55,175 nt of DNA, taken from the NCBI RefSeq assembly GCF_003051085.1, contig NZ_QAOM01000021.1, positions 1 to 55,175 on the forward strand, read 5' to 3'. Made by a program: the position numbers and the translations under genes. The notes beneath the pieces were generated by a model. That model made no database searches. It was not told the DNA's origin and saw only the letters and a program-made list of their open reading frames with translations. This stretch comes from Trichococcus patagoniensis (GTDB lineage: Bacteria > Bacillota > Bacilli > Lactobacillales > Aerococcaceae). Below, one piece after another: positions 16,987 to 24,675 of this stretch. The first letter of the stretch is position 1; each line of letters begins with the position of its first letter.

Positions 16987-18501
16987 CTATTGTACACTGA
17001 CCTGAGCCATCATGCCATTGTCCTCATGCTCCAAAATATGGCAATGATACATGAAAACGCCCTTCTCGGAGAAAGTCACGGCAAGCCGGACCGTTTCACC
17101 CGGATAAACGGCAACGGTGTCTTTCCAGCCTTGTTCATTCTGCGGCGGCTCCACCCCATCGCGCGAAAGCACTTGGAACTGGACGCCATGGATGTGGAAA
17201 GGATGAACCATACTGCCCATCATATCCTGCGCATTGTGGACTTCCCAAATGACCGTTTCATTCAGACGCTGCTCGCTATCGATGCGATTCATATCGAACT
17301 GATTGCCGTTGATGTTGACCATAAAGGACATGCCGCTCAGCGTGAACTGTTTGACGGCTGCGCCTTCTGTCGTTGGTTCCGGAATGTCGTTCAAGGTTGC
17401 CGGAAGCGTCTTCTGTACATCCGTCTCCTCCGTGATATTCAAGGAAAGGACCGTTGCATTCCCATCCATCAGCTTCAACGTTTCACCTTCGCTATAAGCG
17501 CTCAGGTCCACGATGATTTCCGCCCGTTCACCCGGCGTCAGTGTCACGGACGTCAAGGTAACTGGCTGTTCGAGGAATCCGCCGTCGCTGGCGATCTGAT
17601 GGAAAGTTGCTGCATTTTCCAATCCGAACGTGTAATTGCGGGCATTCGAGCCATTCACCAAACGCAACCGAATCAGCTCATTTTTGACTGCCACATATGG
17701 ATTGATGGTACCGTTCACAAGCAAAGTATCGCCGTAAGTGCCATCGGGATTATAAGTGCCTTCATAATCGAATTGGTTGTCCGCATCGAAGGTCCTGTCC
17801 TGGACAATCAAAGGGAAATCATTCACCCCATAGTCCTTCGGCAAGTCAAGCTGATCGGAATTGTCGTCCTCGACAAAAATCAGACCGGCCAGACCGGCGT
17901 ACACTTGTTTAGCCGTCGTCCCCAAGGCATGCGGGTGGAACCACAACGTAGCCGCCTCCTGCTTGACAGTGAAGTCCACTTGCATCGTTTCGTTCGGGCT
18001 GACCGGGTGATGCGGCCCGCCATCCATATCCGAAGGGAGCTTCACGCCGTGCCAATGGAAAGAGGTGGCTTCGGCCAGCTGGTTTTCAGTCTTGATATGC
18101 ACTTCCTGGCCTTCACGCACGACCAAAACCGGACCAAGATAGGAACCGTTGTAACCGAGCGTCTGCGTCGTTTCCCCATCCAAGAAAGCAGTCTCCCCCG
18201 CTTGTGCGGTGACCGTATAGGTGATTTCAGTAGCGGATTCGGAATCCGGTTCCGCCAGTTCCGGCAGCCGCAGTGCGGTCATTGCCTGCCCGCTTTCATC
18301 CAGAACAATGGTTCGATTTCCGCCCATCATCTGCCCCATCCCGATTAAATTGCCTGAGCTGCCCGCATCCTGGTTTGAAGTTGTCACAGTCGTACGGCTC
18401 TCCCCGCTATTGAAAAACATCGAAAAAAGATTGGCTGATACAAACAACAATAACGCCACCGAAGCAACCAAAGCCACAATCAACGAGGTTCTCCTACTCA
18501 T
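16987..18501 (-). CDS. Membrane-anchored multicopper oxidase
   Basis: A 504-residue three-cupredoxin-domain oxidase, expected to oxidise Cu(I) to the less toxic Cu(II) outside the membrane. An N-terminal hydrophobic anchor covers about 6-27. Copper-site motifs are all present: SFHWHG and WFHPHA in the N-terminal domain, then HPFHIHG and YHCHILEHEDNGMM near the C-terminus. A Met-rich GMGQMMGG follows the anchor. Two starts are plausible: ATG 18501 (GGAAGGA upstream, clean signal anchor) and ATG 18543 (GGAGG seven bases upstream, adding 14 residues). It leads an operon with the regulator and kinase and faces copB across a repeat. A laccase or bilirubin-oxidase-type activity is an alternative. 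Confidence 0.9.
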   Translation of the reverse strand: MSRRTSLIVALVASVALLLFVSANLFSMFFNSGESRTTVTTSNQDAGSSGNLIGMGQMMGGNRTIVLDESGQAMTALRLPELAEPDSESATEITYTVTAQAGETAFLDGETTQTLGYNGSYLGPVLVVREGQEVHIKTENQLAEATSFHWHGVKLPSDMDGGPHHPVSPNETMQVDFTVKQEAATLWFHPHALGTTAKQVYAGLAGLIFVEDDNSDQLDLPKDYGVNDFPLIVQDRTFDADNQFDYEGTYNPDGTYGDTLLVNGTINPYVAVKNELIRLRLVNGSNARNYTFGLENAATFHQIASDGGFLEQPVTLTSVTLTPGERAEIIVDLSAYSEGETLKLMDGNATVLSLNITEETDVQKTLPATLNDIPEPTTEGAAVKQFTLSGMSFMVNINGNQFDMNRIDSEQRLNETVIWEVHNAQDMMGSMVHPFHIHGVQFQVLSRDGVEPPQNEQGWKDTVAVYPGETVRLAVTFSEKGVFMYHCHILEHEDNGMMAQVSVQ

Positions 18502-18601
18502 GTTTATCCGTCCTTCCCTTTCAGGCTCTTTTGTTGCCTTCATTATACATCCTCCATGTGTAGAACAGATGGATTTTGCAATCGTCTGGCCCTGAAACGA
18601 C

Positions 18602-18640
18602 AAAAAAATCTCCCTTTGACCTGAAATCAAAAGGAGATTA
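18602..18640 (-). terminator. Terminator after oadB
   Basis: AATCTCCTTTTGA and TCAAAGGGAGATT pair around TTTCAGG, followed on the minus strand by TTTTTGTCG. Confidence 0.92.
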
Positions 18641-18658
18641 GGTTAAATTAGTCCATCC

Positions 18659-19789
18659 TCAGCCGAAGAAGGCCAACAGAACCCCGGCCGCAACAGCCGA
18701 TCCGATGACGCCTGCCACATTCGGCCCCATCGCATGCATCAGCAAATAATTGGAAGGATTGTATTTGATGCCTTCCTTCTGTACGACCCGCGCAGCCATC
18801 GGCACCGCCGAAACGCCGGCTGCCCCGATCAAAGGGTTCACTTTTCCGTTCGTCAGTTTGTACATCAGTTTTCCCATCAACACGCCTGCAGCAGTTCCGA
18901 TGGAGAACGCAAAGAGCCCCAGAACGATGATCTTTATCGTGGTAAGCGAAAGGAAAAGCTCTCCATTCGCCTTCGCTCCAACGGTTACGCCCAGAATGAC
19001 GGTGATGGTATACATCATGGCGTTCTGCAGCGTTTCGGTCAGCTTCGGCACTTGGCCGCTTTCACGGATCAAGTTCCCGAGCATCAGCATCCCCACAAGT
19101 GCCGTTGCCGACGGGACAACCAGACTGACGAAGATGGTCGTTACGATTGGGAATAGGATGCGCTCATTTTTGGATACGGTACGCATCTGCTTCATTACCG
19201 TCTGCCGCTCTTTTTCGGTCGTCAACAGCCGCATGATCGGTGGCTGGATGAGAGGAACCAAGGCCATATAGGAATAGGCTGCCAATGCGATGACCGACAA
19301 AAGATGGTTGGCCAATTTTGTCGTCAAATAGATGGCAGTCGGTCCATCTGCCCCGCCGATGATGCCGACGGAGGCTGCTTCCTGAGGCGTCATACCCAAG
19401 GCCAGGGCACCGAAGAAGGCCGCAAAGATGCCGAACTGCGCCGCCCCGCCCAGCAAGAGTGTCTTAGGGTTGGCGATTAGTGGCCCGAAATCGGTCGCTG
19501 CCCCGAGGCAAAGGAAAATCAACGGCGGATAGATACCCAGATTCGTCCCTTGGTAGAGGTAATAAATCAGCCCTCCCGGTTCGCTTTCGGTAGGCGGCGT
19601 CATCAAACCGGCCAAGGGTAGATTCACCAACAGGATGCCGAATGCAATCGGAATCAGCAAATACGGCTCATAGCCTTTTTTGATGGCCAAATAAAGGAAA
19701 ATGCAGGCAATGACGATCATAATGATTTCTTTATACGTAAGATGAGCTAATCCGGACATCCGGATCAAATCAGTCAGAGCTTGGATCAT
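18659..19789 (-). CDS. oadB: Oxaloacetate decarboxylase beta subunit (Na+ pump)
   Basis: A 376-residue polytopic membrane subunit that decarboxylates carboxybiotin and couples this to Na+ export. The hallmark segment GIIGGADGPTAIYLTTKLA (about 145-163) carries the conserved Asp needed for Na+ binding. A GAAGVSAVPMAARVVQ motif near 320 and a final MGPNVAGVIGSAVAAGVLL helix are also typical. It is last in a four-gene operon after alpha, gamma and biotin-carrier genes, 15 bp after the biotin gene. Homologous beta subunits serve methylmalonyl-CoA and glutaconyl-CoA decarboxylases; the partner alpha subunit points to oxaloacetate. Confidence 0.93.
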   Translation of the reverse strand: MIQALTDLIRMSGLAHLTYKEIIMIVIACIFLYLAIKKGYEPYLLIPIAFGILLVNLPLAGLMTPPTESEPGGLIYYLYQGTNLGIYPPLIFLCLGAATDFGPLIANPKTLLLGGAAQFGIFAAFFGALALGMTPQEAASVGIIGGADGPTAIYLTTKLANHLLSVIALAAYSYMALVPLIQPPIMRLLTTEKERQTVMKQMRTVSKNERILFPIVTTIFVSLVVPSATALVGMLMLGNLIRESGQVPKLTETLQNAMMYTITVILGVTVGAKANGELFLSLTTIKIIVLGLFAFSIGTAAGVLMGKLMYKLTNGKVNPLIGAAGVSAVPMAARVVQKEGIKYNPSNYLLMHAMGPNVAGVIGSAVAAGVLLAFFG

Positions 19790-19804
19790 AGGAATCCCCC
19801 CCTT

Positions 19805-20152
19805 CTAGAGAATCAATAACGGCTGGTCGGATTCGACACTATCATTCGCTTTCACAAAGATGCGTCGGACAATTCCATCTTCGTCCGCAACGATCTCATT
19901 CTCCATCTTCATGGCCTCGAGAACGATGAGGTTTTCCCCTTTTTTGACTTTCTGACCCTCCTTAACCAAGATGCGCAGGATGGTGCCTGCCATCGGTGCC
20001 AACATTGTTTTCCCTTCTTCAAGAGTCCCAGAATCTTCAGCTGGTTTGTTTGTTTCTGTTTTAGGCCCTCCTGGCATGACCGCATCGTCCGGCAATTCCT
20101 TCACTTTGACATGGTAAACTTGTCCATCAATTTCGATTTCATACTTTTTCAT
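19805..20152 (-). CDS. Biotin carrier subunit of oxaloacetate decarboxylase
   Basis: A 115-residue biotinyl protein that shuttles CO2 from the carboxyltransferase to the beta subunit. The C-terminal half is a biotin/lipoyl domain with the biotinylation motif EAMKMEN (Lys about 84). A Pro/Thr/Glu-rich linker lies at about 26-46, after a short N-terminal beta-rich piece (YEIEIDGQVYHVKV). In many decarboxylases this domain is fused to the C-terminus of the alpha subunit; here it is a separate gene, and the alpha gene lacks it. The start has AAGGGAGG upstream. Confidence 0.93.
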   Translation of the reverse strand: MKKYEIEIDGQVYHVKVKELPDDAVMPGGPKTETNKPAEDSGTLEEGKTMLAPMAGTILRILVKEGQKVKKGENLIVLEAMKMENEIVADEDGIVRRIFVKANDSVESDQPLLIL

Positions 20153-20186
20153 AAAAAAACCTCCCTTTTAGATCAGCAGATGGCAT

Positions 20187-20483
20187 TTATTTGATGCGCG
20201 TTACATCAACGATTTCGAACTTTTTTGAAGGATGTGATTCATATGCGGCGATCAAGGCCGTTATGGCCGCTACTTTGGCTCGCTGCTCATCCACACCCGG
20301 ATTCGCCAGAACAGGCTGGAGATTTTCTTCCCGCTGCACCGGAGCCGAAGCGACCGCTGCCGGCTCCCCAACCAACTTATGCACCAGTTCCACCAAGAAC
20401 CACAGGCTGGCCAATACGGCAAAAACAACGATCATCGCAACAACTGTGACAACCAGACCATCGCCTAAATTGAATGTTCCCAT
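20187..20483 (-). CDS. oadG: Oxaloacetate decarboxylase gamma subunit
   Basis: A 98-residue small membrane protein with one N-terminal transmembrane helix (GLVVTVVAMIVVFAVLASLWFLVEL, about 8-32), an Ala/Pro-rich linker and a C-terminal VAAITALIAAY segment with an ITRIK-like tail (VTRIK). This is the layout of OadG/GcdD gamma or delta subunits, which hold the membrane complex together. It lies between the alpha and biotin-carrier genes with short spacers and an AGAGGGGAAAG ribosome binding site. Confidence 0.88.
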   Translation of the reverse strand: MGTFNLGDGLVVTVVAMIVVFAVLASLWFLVELVHKLVGEPAAVASAPVQREENLQPVLANPGVDEQRAKVAAITALIAAYESHPSKKFEIVDVTRIK

Positions 20484-20501
20484 TTCTTTCCCCTCTTCCT
20501 C

Positions 20502-21980
20502 TTAACTGCGATAACGGGCTTGGATACGAATAACTGCATCCGCAGGCTCCGCTGTAGCTAGCGCATTCCCGTCCGCTGGTTCTTCTGCAGGGGTTGGATG
20601 GTAGACCTCTTGCAGATAAGCTTTGCCGACCTGAGGGAACAAGGCATAAGTCAACACGTCCTCATCCGTGCGCGCCAGCTCGCCCAACTCCGCCTTCAAG
20701 CGTTCGAACTCCGGCTGCAGGTGATCAGCCGGGCGATCCGTGATGACGGCATCATCCCCGATGATGCTGCGTCTGAACGCATCATCCACCGGTACGGGTG
20801 TCTTGCCGTATTTACCGTGCAGGTAATCCTTCACTTCATTCGGGACCATCTTATAGCGTTCCCCCGTCAAAACATTGAAAACAGCTTGCGTCCCGACCAT
20901 CTGGCTCATCGGCGTGACCAATGGTGGAAAACCTAAGTCAGCCCGGACCCTGGGCACTTCCTTCAGTACTGCCTCGTACTTATCGCTGGCCTTTGCTTGT
21001 TTAAGTTGGGAATTCAGGTTCGAAAGCATACCTCCCGGGACTTGATAGATGAGCGCTTTGGGATCGACCGACAGCATTTTCGGATCGAGCACCCCCGAAG
21101 CGATGTACTTATCGCGGATCGGCTTGAAATAATCGGCTATTTCTTCCAATTTGGCGATGTCCAAACCGGTATCATATCCCAGTTCCTCCAATACAAGCGC
21201 CATCGATTCGGTAGGCGGCTGACTCGTGCCTTCCGAAAACGGGGAAATCGCGCAGTCGATGATGTCCGCACCCGCTTCGATGGCAGCCATATACGTCATC
21301 TGCGAAACACCGCTGGTTGCATGCGTGTGGATATTCAATGGCACATCGATCACAGCTTTGATGGCTGGGATAAGCTCTTTGGCGACTTTCGGCGTCAAGA
21401 TGCCGGCCATATCCTTGATGCAGATCGAGTCCGCTCCCATTTCCGTCAGTTCCTTGGCCAAATCGGTATAAAATGGGATGGTGTGCACATCGCTGATGGT
21501 GTAGCAGATCGTCAGTTGGGCATGGGCGCCGTATTTCTTGACGGCTTCCAGTGAAGCTTTCAAGTTCCGCGTATCATTCAAAGCGTCAAAAATCCGAAAA
21601 ATATCGATGCCATTTTCAATGGCCTTGCCGACGAAGCGATCCACGATATCATCCGCATAGTGGCGGTATCCGATCAGGTTCTGTCCCCGCAGCAGCATCT
21701 GCAGCTTCGCATGCGGCGCGCGCTTGCGGATTTGCCGCAGCCTTTCCCACGGATCTTCATGCAGAAAACGGATAGCCGCATCATAGGTAGCCCCGCCCCA
21801 GCACTCGAGCGCGTAATACCCCGCTTCATCCATTTTCTCCACAATAGGGAGCATGTCGTCCGTAGACATGCGTGTCGCCATCAAGCTTTGATGCGCATCA
21901 CGCAGAACGGTCTCAGTAAAAAGCACTTTCTTTCCTTTTTCCAATCCGATCACATCCATTCTTTTCATTGGTGCCAGCAT
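20502..21980 (-). CDS. oadA: Oxaloacetate decarboxylase alpha subunit (carboxyltransferase)
   Basis: A cytoplasmic carboxyltransferase of about 492 residues that moves the carboxyl group of oxaloacetate to biotin, giving pyruvate. The HMGL-like TIM barrel begins TETVLRDAHQSLMATR. Metal ligands include that Asp and the HTHATSG motif (about 218-224); the catalytic Lys lies in ICIKDMAG (about 186). The conserved carboxylase C-terminal domain ends near residue 465. The usual fused biotin domain is absent and supplied by a separate gene. The start is uncertain: GTG 21983, ATG 21980 or ATG 21968, all with weak ribosome binding sites (AAAAAGA). A cre site lies about 90 bp upstream. Pyruvate carboxylase is excluded by length. 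Confidence 0.92.
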   Translation of the reverse strand: MLAPMKRMDVIGLEKGKKVLFTETVLRDAHQSLMATRMSTDDMLPIVEKMDEAGYYALECWGGATYDAAIRFLHEDPWERLRQIRKRAPHAKLQMLLRGQNLIGYRHYADDIVDRFVGKAIENGIDIFRIFDALNDTRNLKASLEAVKKYGAHAQLTICYTISDVHTIPFYTDLAKELTEMGADSICIKDMAGILTPKVAKELIPAIKAVIDVPLNIHTHATSGVSQMTYMAAIEAGADIIDCAISPFSEGTSQPPTESMALVLEELGYDTGLDIAKLEEIADYFKPIRDKYIASGVLDPKMLSVDPKALIYQVPGGMLSNLNSQLKQAKASDKYEAVLKEVPRVRADLGFPPLVTPMSQMVGTQAVFNVLTGERYKMVPNEVKDYLHGKYGKTPVPVDDAFRRSIIGDDAVITDRPADHLQPEFERLKAELGELARTDEDVLTYALFPQVGKAYLQEVYHPTPAEEPADGNALATAEPADAVIRIQARYRS

Positions 21981-22065
21981 CACGAAATCTTTTTGTGATA
22001 TTTTTAGCTATCGGTATTCTAAAAACACCTACTTATACCTCAGGAATTTCTATAACACCGCCTTC

Positions 22066-22083
22066 TTTGTAAGCGTTTTCCAT
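22066..22083. promoter_or_regulatory. cre (CcpA) site upstream of oadA
   Basis: TTGTAAGCGTTTTCC matches the CcpA consensus TGTAANCGNTNNCA with one or two deviations. It lies about 90 bp before oadA, so catabolite repression of the decarboxylase operon is expected. Confidence 0.7.
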
Positions 22084-22296
22084 AAGAATAGCTTACACTA
22101 AATTGACCAATAATTCAATCTGTAGATACAAATTAGTAGAAATAACAATGAGTCAATCCAGCTTGAGCAAAGCTACAAGCGCTATTTTTGTCCATATGGG
22201 CCGAATTCCGAAGCTTCTTATCAACAACCCACAAGCAGCATCGGATGCTTTTGTGCATAATGACTAATTTATTTAATTTTTTATAGAAACACTGCA

Positions 22297-22325
22297 TTGT
22301 TAGCGCTTTAACCCCTTGTTATACT
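22297..22325 (+). promoter_or_regulatory. Cupin promoter overlapped by a cre site
   Basis: A -35 TTGTTA (22297-22302), 17 bp, and -10 TATACT (22320-22325). The cre-like TGTTAGCGCTTTAACC lies over the -35 and spacer, a position where CcpA would block RNA polymerase. Confidence 0.65.
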
Positions 22326-22410
22326 AAGGTCATATTCATTTGTGATTATCTGAACACATAGGAATTGAAACGGTTATCCCAATACACATAATAGACAAGG
22401 AGCGATTGAT

Positions 22411-22827
22411 ATGGAAACAGGAGGAAGCATTTTTGAAATGGAAGCGATTGAGGTAGCATCATCGAATCAATCAAAGATCAAGGAGCGGTTGTTCAAACTG
22501 GATGAGATTGCTCAGTTCGATTCCGAAGCCGGCAAAAAGACCATCTTTTACGAAACAGAGTTTATGGCTGGTGCGGTCTGGTGCTTGGAACCCGGTCAAA
22601 AAGTTGTGAACCACTCGCACTCCACTTCCGACGACATCTGGATTTGCATGCAAGGAACGGGCACTTTTTATCCAGGATTTGGCGAAGCTGTGGAGATTAC
22701 GAAGGGGGACATCATATTCTCCGAGCGGGGCCAGCAGCACGGAATGGTCAACACCGGCAAGGAACAGTTTGTATTTGTGGGCGTGGCAGGACCGATGCCG
22801 ATGGATTTCATTTCACATGAAGAATAA
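22411..22827 (+). CDS. Single-domain cupin protein
   Basis: A 138-residue protein with one cupin_2 barrel. Motif 1 is PGQKVVNHSHSTSDDIWICMQGTG (about 64-87) with the His-x-His pair, and motif 2 is GDIIFSERGQQHGMVNTG (about 96-113) with the third His. These can bind a divalent metal. The family covers sugar isomerases, dioxygenases and storage proteins, so the reaction cannot be named. Its AAGGAG ribosome binding site and cre-covered promoter suggest a carbon-catabolic role. It is divergent from the oxaloacetate decarboxylase operon, which might hint at organic-acid metabolism. Confidence 0.85.
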   Translation: METGGSIFEMEAIEVASSNQSKIKERLFKLDEIAQFDSEAGKKTIFYETEFMAGAVWCLEPGQKVVNHSHSTSDDIWICMQGTGTFYPGFGEAVEITKGDIIFSERGQQHGMVNTGKEQFVFVGVAGPMPMDFISHEE

Positions 22828-22837
22828 TGCTTGATCA

Positions 22838-22871
22838 GGGGCTGGCTCAATTGAGTCAGCCCCTAAATTTT
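22838..22871 (+). terminator. Terminator after the cupin gene
   Basis: GGGGCTGGCTCA and TGAGTCAGCCCC pair with a tiny loop, followed by TAAATTTTC. Confidence 0.85.
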
Positions 22872-22930
22872 CGGACAACTATCCGGGGCTTCCGTTCACT
22901 GCAATTCCCCACGCCAAGTTCAAGCATATA

Positions 22931-22980
22931 CAAAAAAAGGTCTGTGGTATTGAGCGCACTCGCTCATATCACAGACCTTT
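22931..22980 (-). terminator. Terminator after the MFS transporter gene
   Basis: AAAGGTCTGTGATATGAGCG and CGCTCAATACCACAGACC pair with few mismatches around AGTG, followed on the minus strand by TTTTTTTG. Confidence 0.92.
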
Positions 22981-22991
22981 CTATTATTTTT

Positions 22992-24251
22992 TTAGGCTTT
23001 CTTTGTTCTGCCGTTCACCAGGTAGAAAATCGTCGTCCCTACAAGGATGATGATCACGGATAAGTAGAAGGCATAGACCTTTGATCCGGTCGCATCGGAG
23101 ATAGCTCCGGTCAGTGAAGGTACAATAACCGAGGAGCTCATCCCGAAGAAATTAAAGAACCCCAGTGTCGTAGCAATGCCGCGTTTCGGTGCGTGCTCGC
23201 CCAACCATGAAATGATGATCGGTTCCACCGCCAACTTTCCGAAGAAACCATAAGAGATAAGCCCTACCATCAACAATACTTGGTTCGGTGCCTGAACTGC
23301 CAGGAAAAGCATGATTGCTGCGACTATTTCCAAAAAGATGATCAAATTGATTTTTTTATGGCTGAATTTATCAGCGATCCGGCTGAAGAACAGGGCACCC
23401 GGGATAGCTGCAAAAAATACCATCGATGAAGCCAATCCGATTGTTGCTCCCTCAAAGCCTCTTTCGGTCGACAAGAAGTTAGGAAGCCACGTATCCGTAA
23501 GGTAATAAGCGTAGCAGGTCGCAAAGTAAAGACAGTATGCCCCTAACATCTGAGGGCGCATCAAGGCCTTAAATGACGTTTTTTCTTGCGGATTTTCCGT
23601 AATCATTTTGGTTCTTGAAATGATGGCTTCACTCTCTTTATTGCCTTTGATATATTTCCGGAAGATGAAAACCATCGTGATGATCAAGAATAACGTAAAG
23701 AACAGCATATATTGCCAAGGAAGCCCCAGTTGCGCGACGAAGTAACTGGAAGAAATCATGCCAATTCCGCTACCTAACGCCGTACCGCTGTTCACGATAG
23801 CCGTAGCCAAGCTTTTTCTTGAACTCGGTACATGTTCTGCAGTCAAGGAATAGGCCACACCATAGTAGGTACCGCACCCGATTCCCGCCAACACGCTTCC
23901 GATGTAAACCACTGGCAAAGTCTGCGCCATGCCTACAACCAGTGTCCCCAATCCGAACAGCATGAAGCCAGGGATGAGGATGGTCTTCTTGCCGAAACGG
24001 TCCACCAACAGACCGGAAGGGATTTGCATCAAGACGTAACCCAGGAAATAAAAACTTGAGATGGATCCGAGTTGGGAATCCGTTGCCCCTCCGAAATAAG
24101 CGCTGATTTCAGGATAAATGGGTGCTAGAGCTGTACGGTAGACCCATATGGCGACCCAGCCGGCCGTCATAACATAAATGATTTGTTTCCAGTATTCCAC
24201 TTTCTTTTCTGATACTACTTTTACTTCTTTTGTTGCTTCAGTTTCAACCAT
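22992..24251 (-). CDS. MFS transporter of unknown substrate
   Basis: A 419-residue major-facilitator permease with about 12 transmembrane helices. The loop 2-3 motif is DRFGKKTILIPGF and a second half-motif is SRIADKFSHKKINL. A hydrophilic N-terminus of about 20 residues precedes TM1, and a central loop lies near residues 195-215. The general shape recalls the anion:cation symporter and sugar-acid branch, but I cannot name a substrate. The ATG at 24251 is preferred over starts at 24263-24269 because GGAGGA is correctly spaced from it. It lies next to the ureide island but is separated from allantoinase by a repeat and a terminator. Confidence 0.85.
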   Translation of the reverse strand: MVETEATKEVKVVSEKKVEYWKQIIYVMTAGWVAIWVYRTALAPIYPEISAYFGGATDSQLGSISSFYFLGYVLMQIPSGLLVDRFGKKTILIPGFMLFGLGTLVVGMAQTLPVVYIGSVLAGIGCGTYYGVAYSLTAEHVPSSRKSLATAIVNSGTALGSGIGMISSSYFVAQLGLPWQYMLFFTLFLIITMVFIFRKYIKGNKESEAIISRTKMITENPQEKTSFKALMRPQMLGAYCLYFATCYAYYLTDTWLPNFLSTERGFEGATIGLASSMVFFAAIPGALFFSRIADKFSHKKINLIIFLEIVAAIMLFLAVQAPNQVLLMVGLISYGFFGKLAVEPIIISWLGEHAPKRGIATTLGFFNFFGMSSSVIVPSLTGAISDATGSKVYAFYLSVIIILVGTTIFYLVNGRTKKA

Positions 24252-24453
24252 CTGATTCTCCTCCATCACTTATTATTGTATCGCTTGATTAAAGGGCCTG
24301 ACTTCCAAGTTACTCCCCAAGCGCAACGGTAAGCCCTTCCATTTCCTCTTTGATTGATTCCATTATAAGCATTTAAAGCCGCGCAAGCCCTGTACATTCC
24401 ACACAATAATATGTCCTATTTTGTGAAGAGTGACCAAGTCGGAGATAGGGTAA

Positions 24454-24580
24454 CTCCGGCGAATGGAGGCTTCGCCGGAGTTCAGGATGCATTCCGTTTA
24501 CGTTCTCCGATGAAGGTGGCTTCACCGGAGTTGCGGCTGATTGTTACCGGCGTCCTCCGGCCAATAGGCGCCCGACCGGA
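24454..24580. repeat. Triple-hairpin intergenic repeat, copy 3
   Basis: Hairpins start at 24454 (CTCCGGCGAA...TTCGCCGGAG), 24505 (CTCCGATGAA...TTCACCGGAG) and 24555 (CTCCGGCCAA...GACCGGAA). This copy lies between two minus-strand genes, at the 3' side of allantoinase. The third hairpin has drifted. No gene is seen between 24252 and 24675. Confidence 0.9.
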
Positions 24581-24629
24581 ACTGACGAACGCCTTCGGAC
24601 CCGTTCCTCCGATCAGCGTGCGCAAAGAA

Positions 24630-24657
24630 GAGGCCATCTCATTACGAGACAGCCCCA
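24630..24657 (-). terminator. Probable terminator after allantoinase
   Basis: GGCTGTCTCGTAATGAGATGGCC folds as a short stem on the minus strand, followed by TCTTCTTTG. It is nearly identical to the one at 14805-14836; the T-run is interrupted. Confidence 0.6.
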
Positions 24658-24675
24658 CCATTGTCGTTTATTTGT

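Noticed and set aside
16981-18348. A 455-codon open frame on + opposite the multicopper oxidase
   Set aside because: The minus-strand frame carries all copper-site motifs; the + frame is a shadow without recognisable features.
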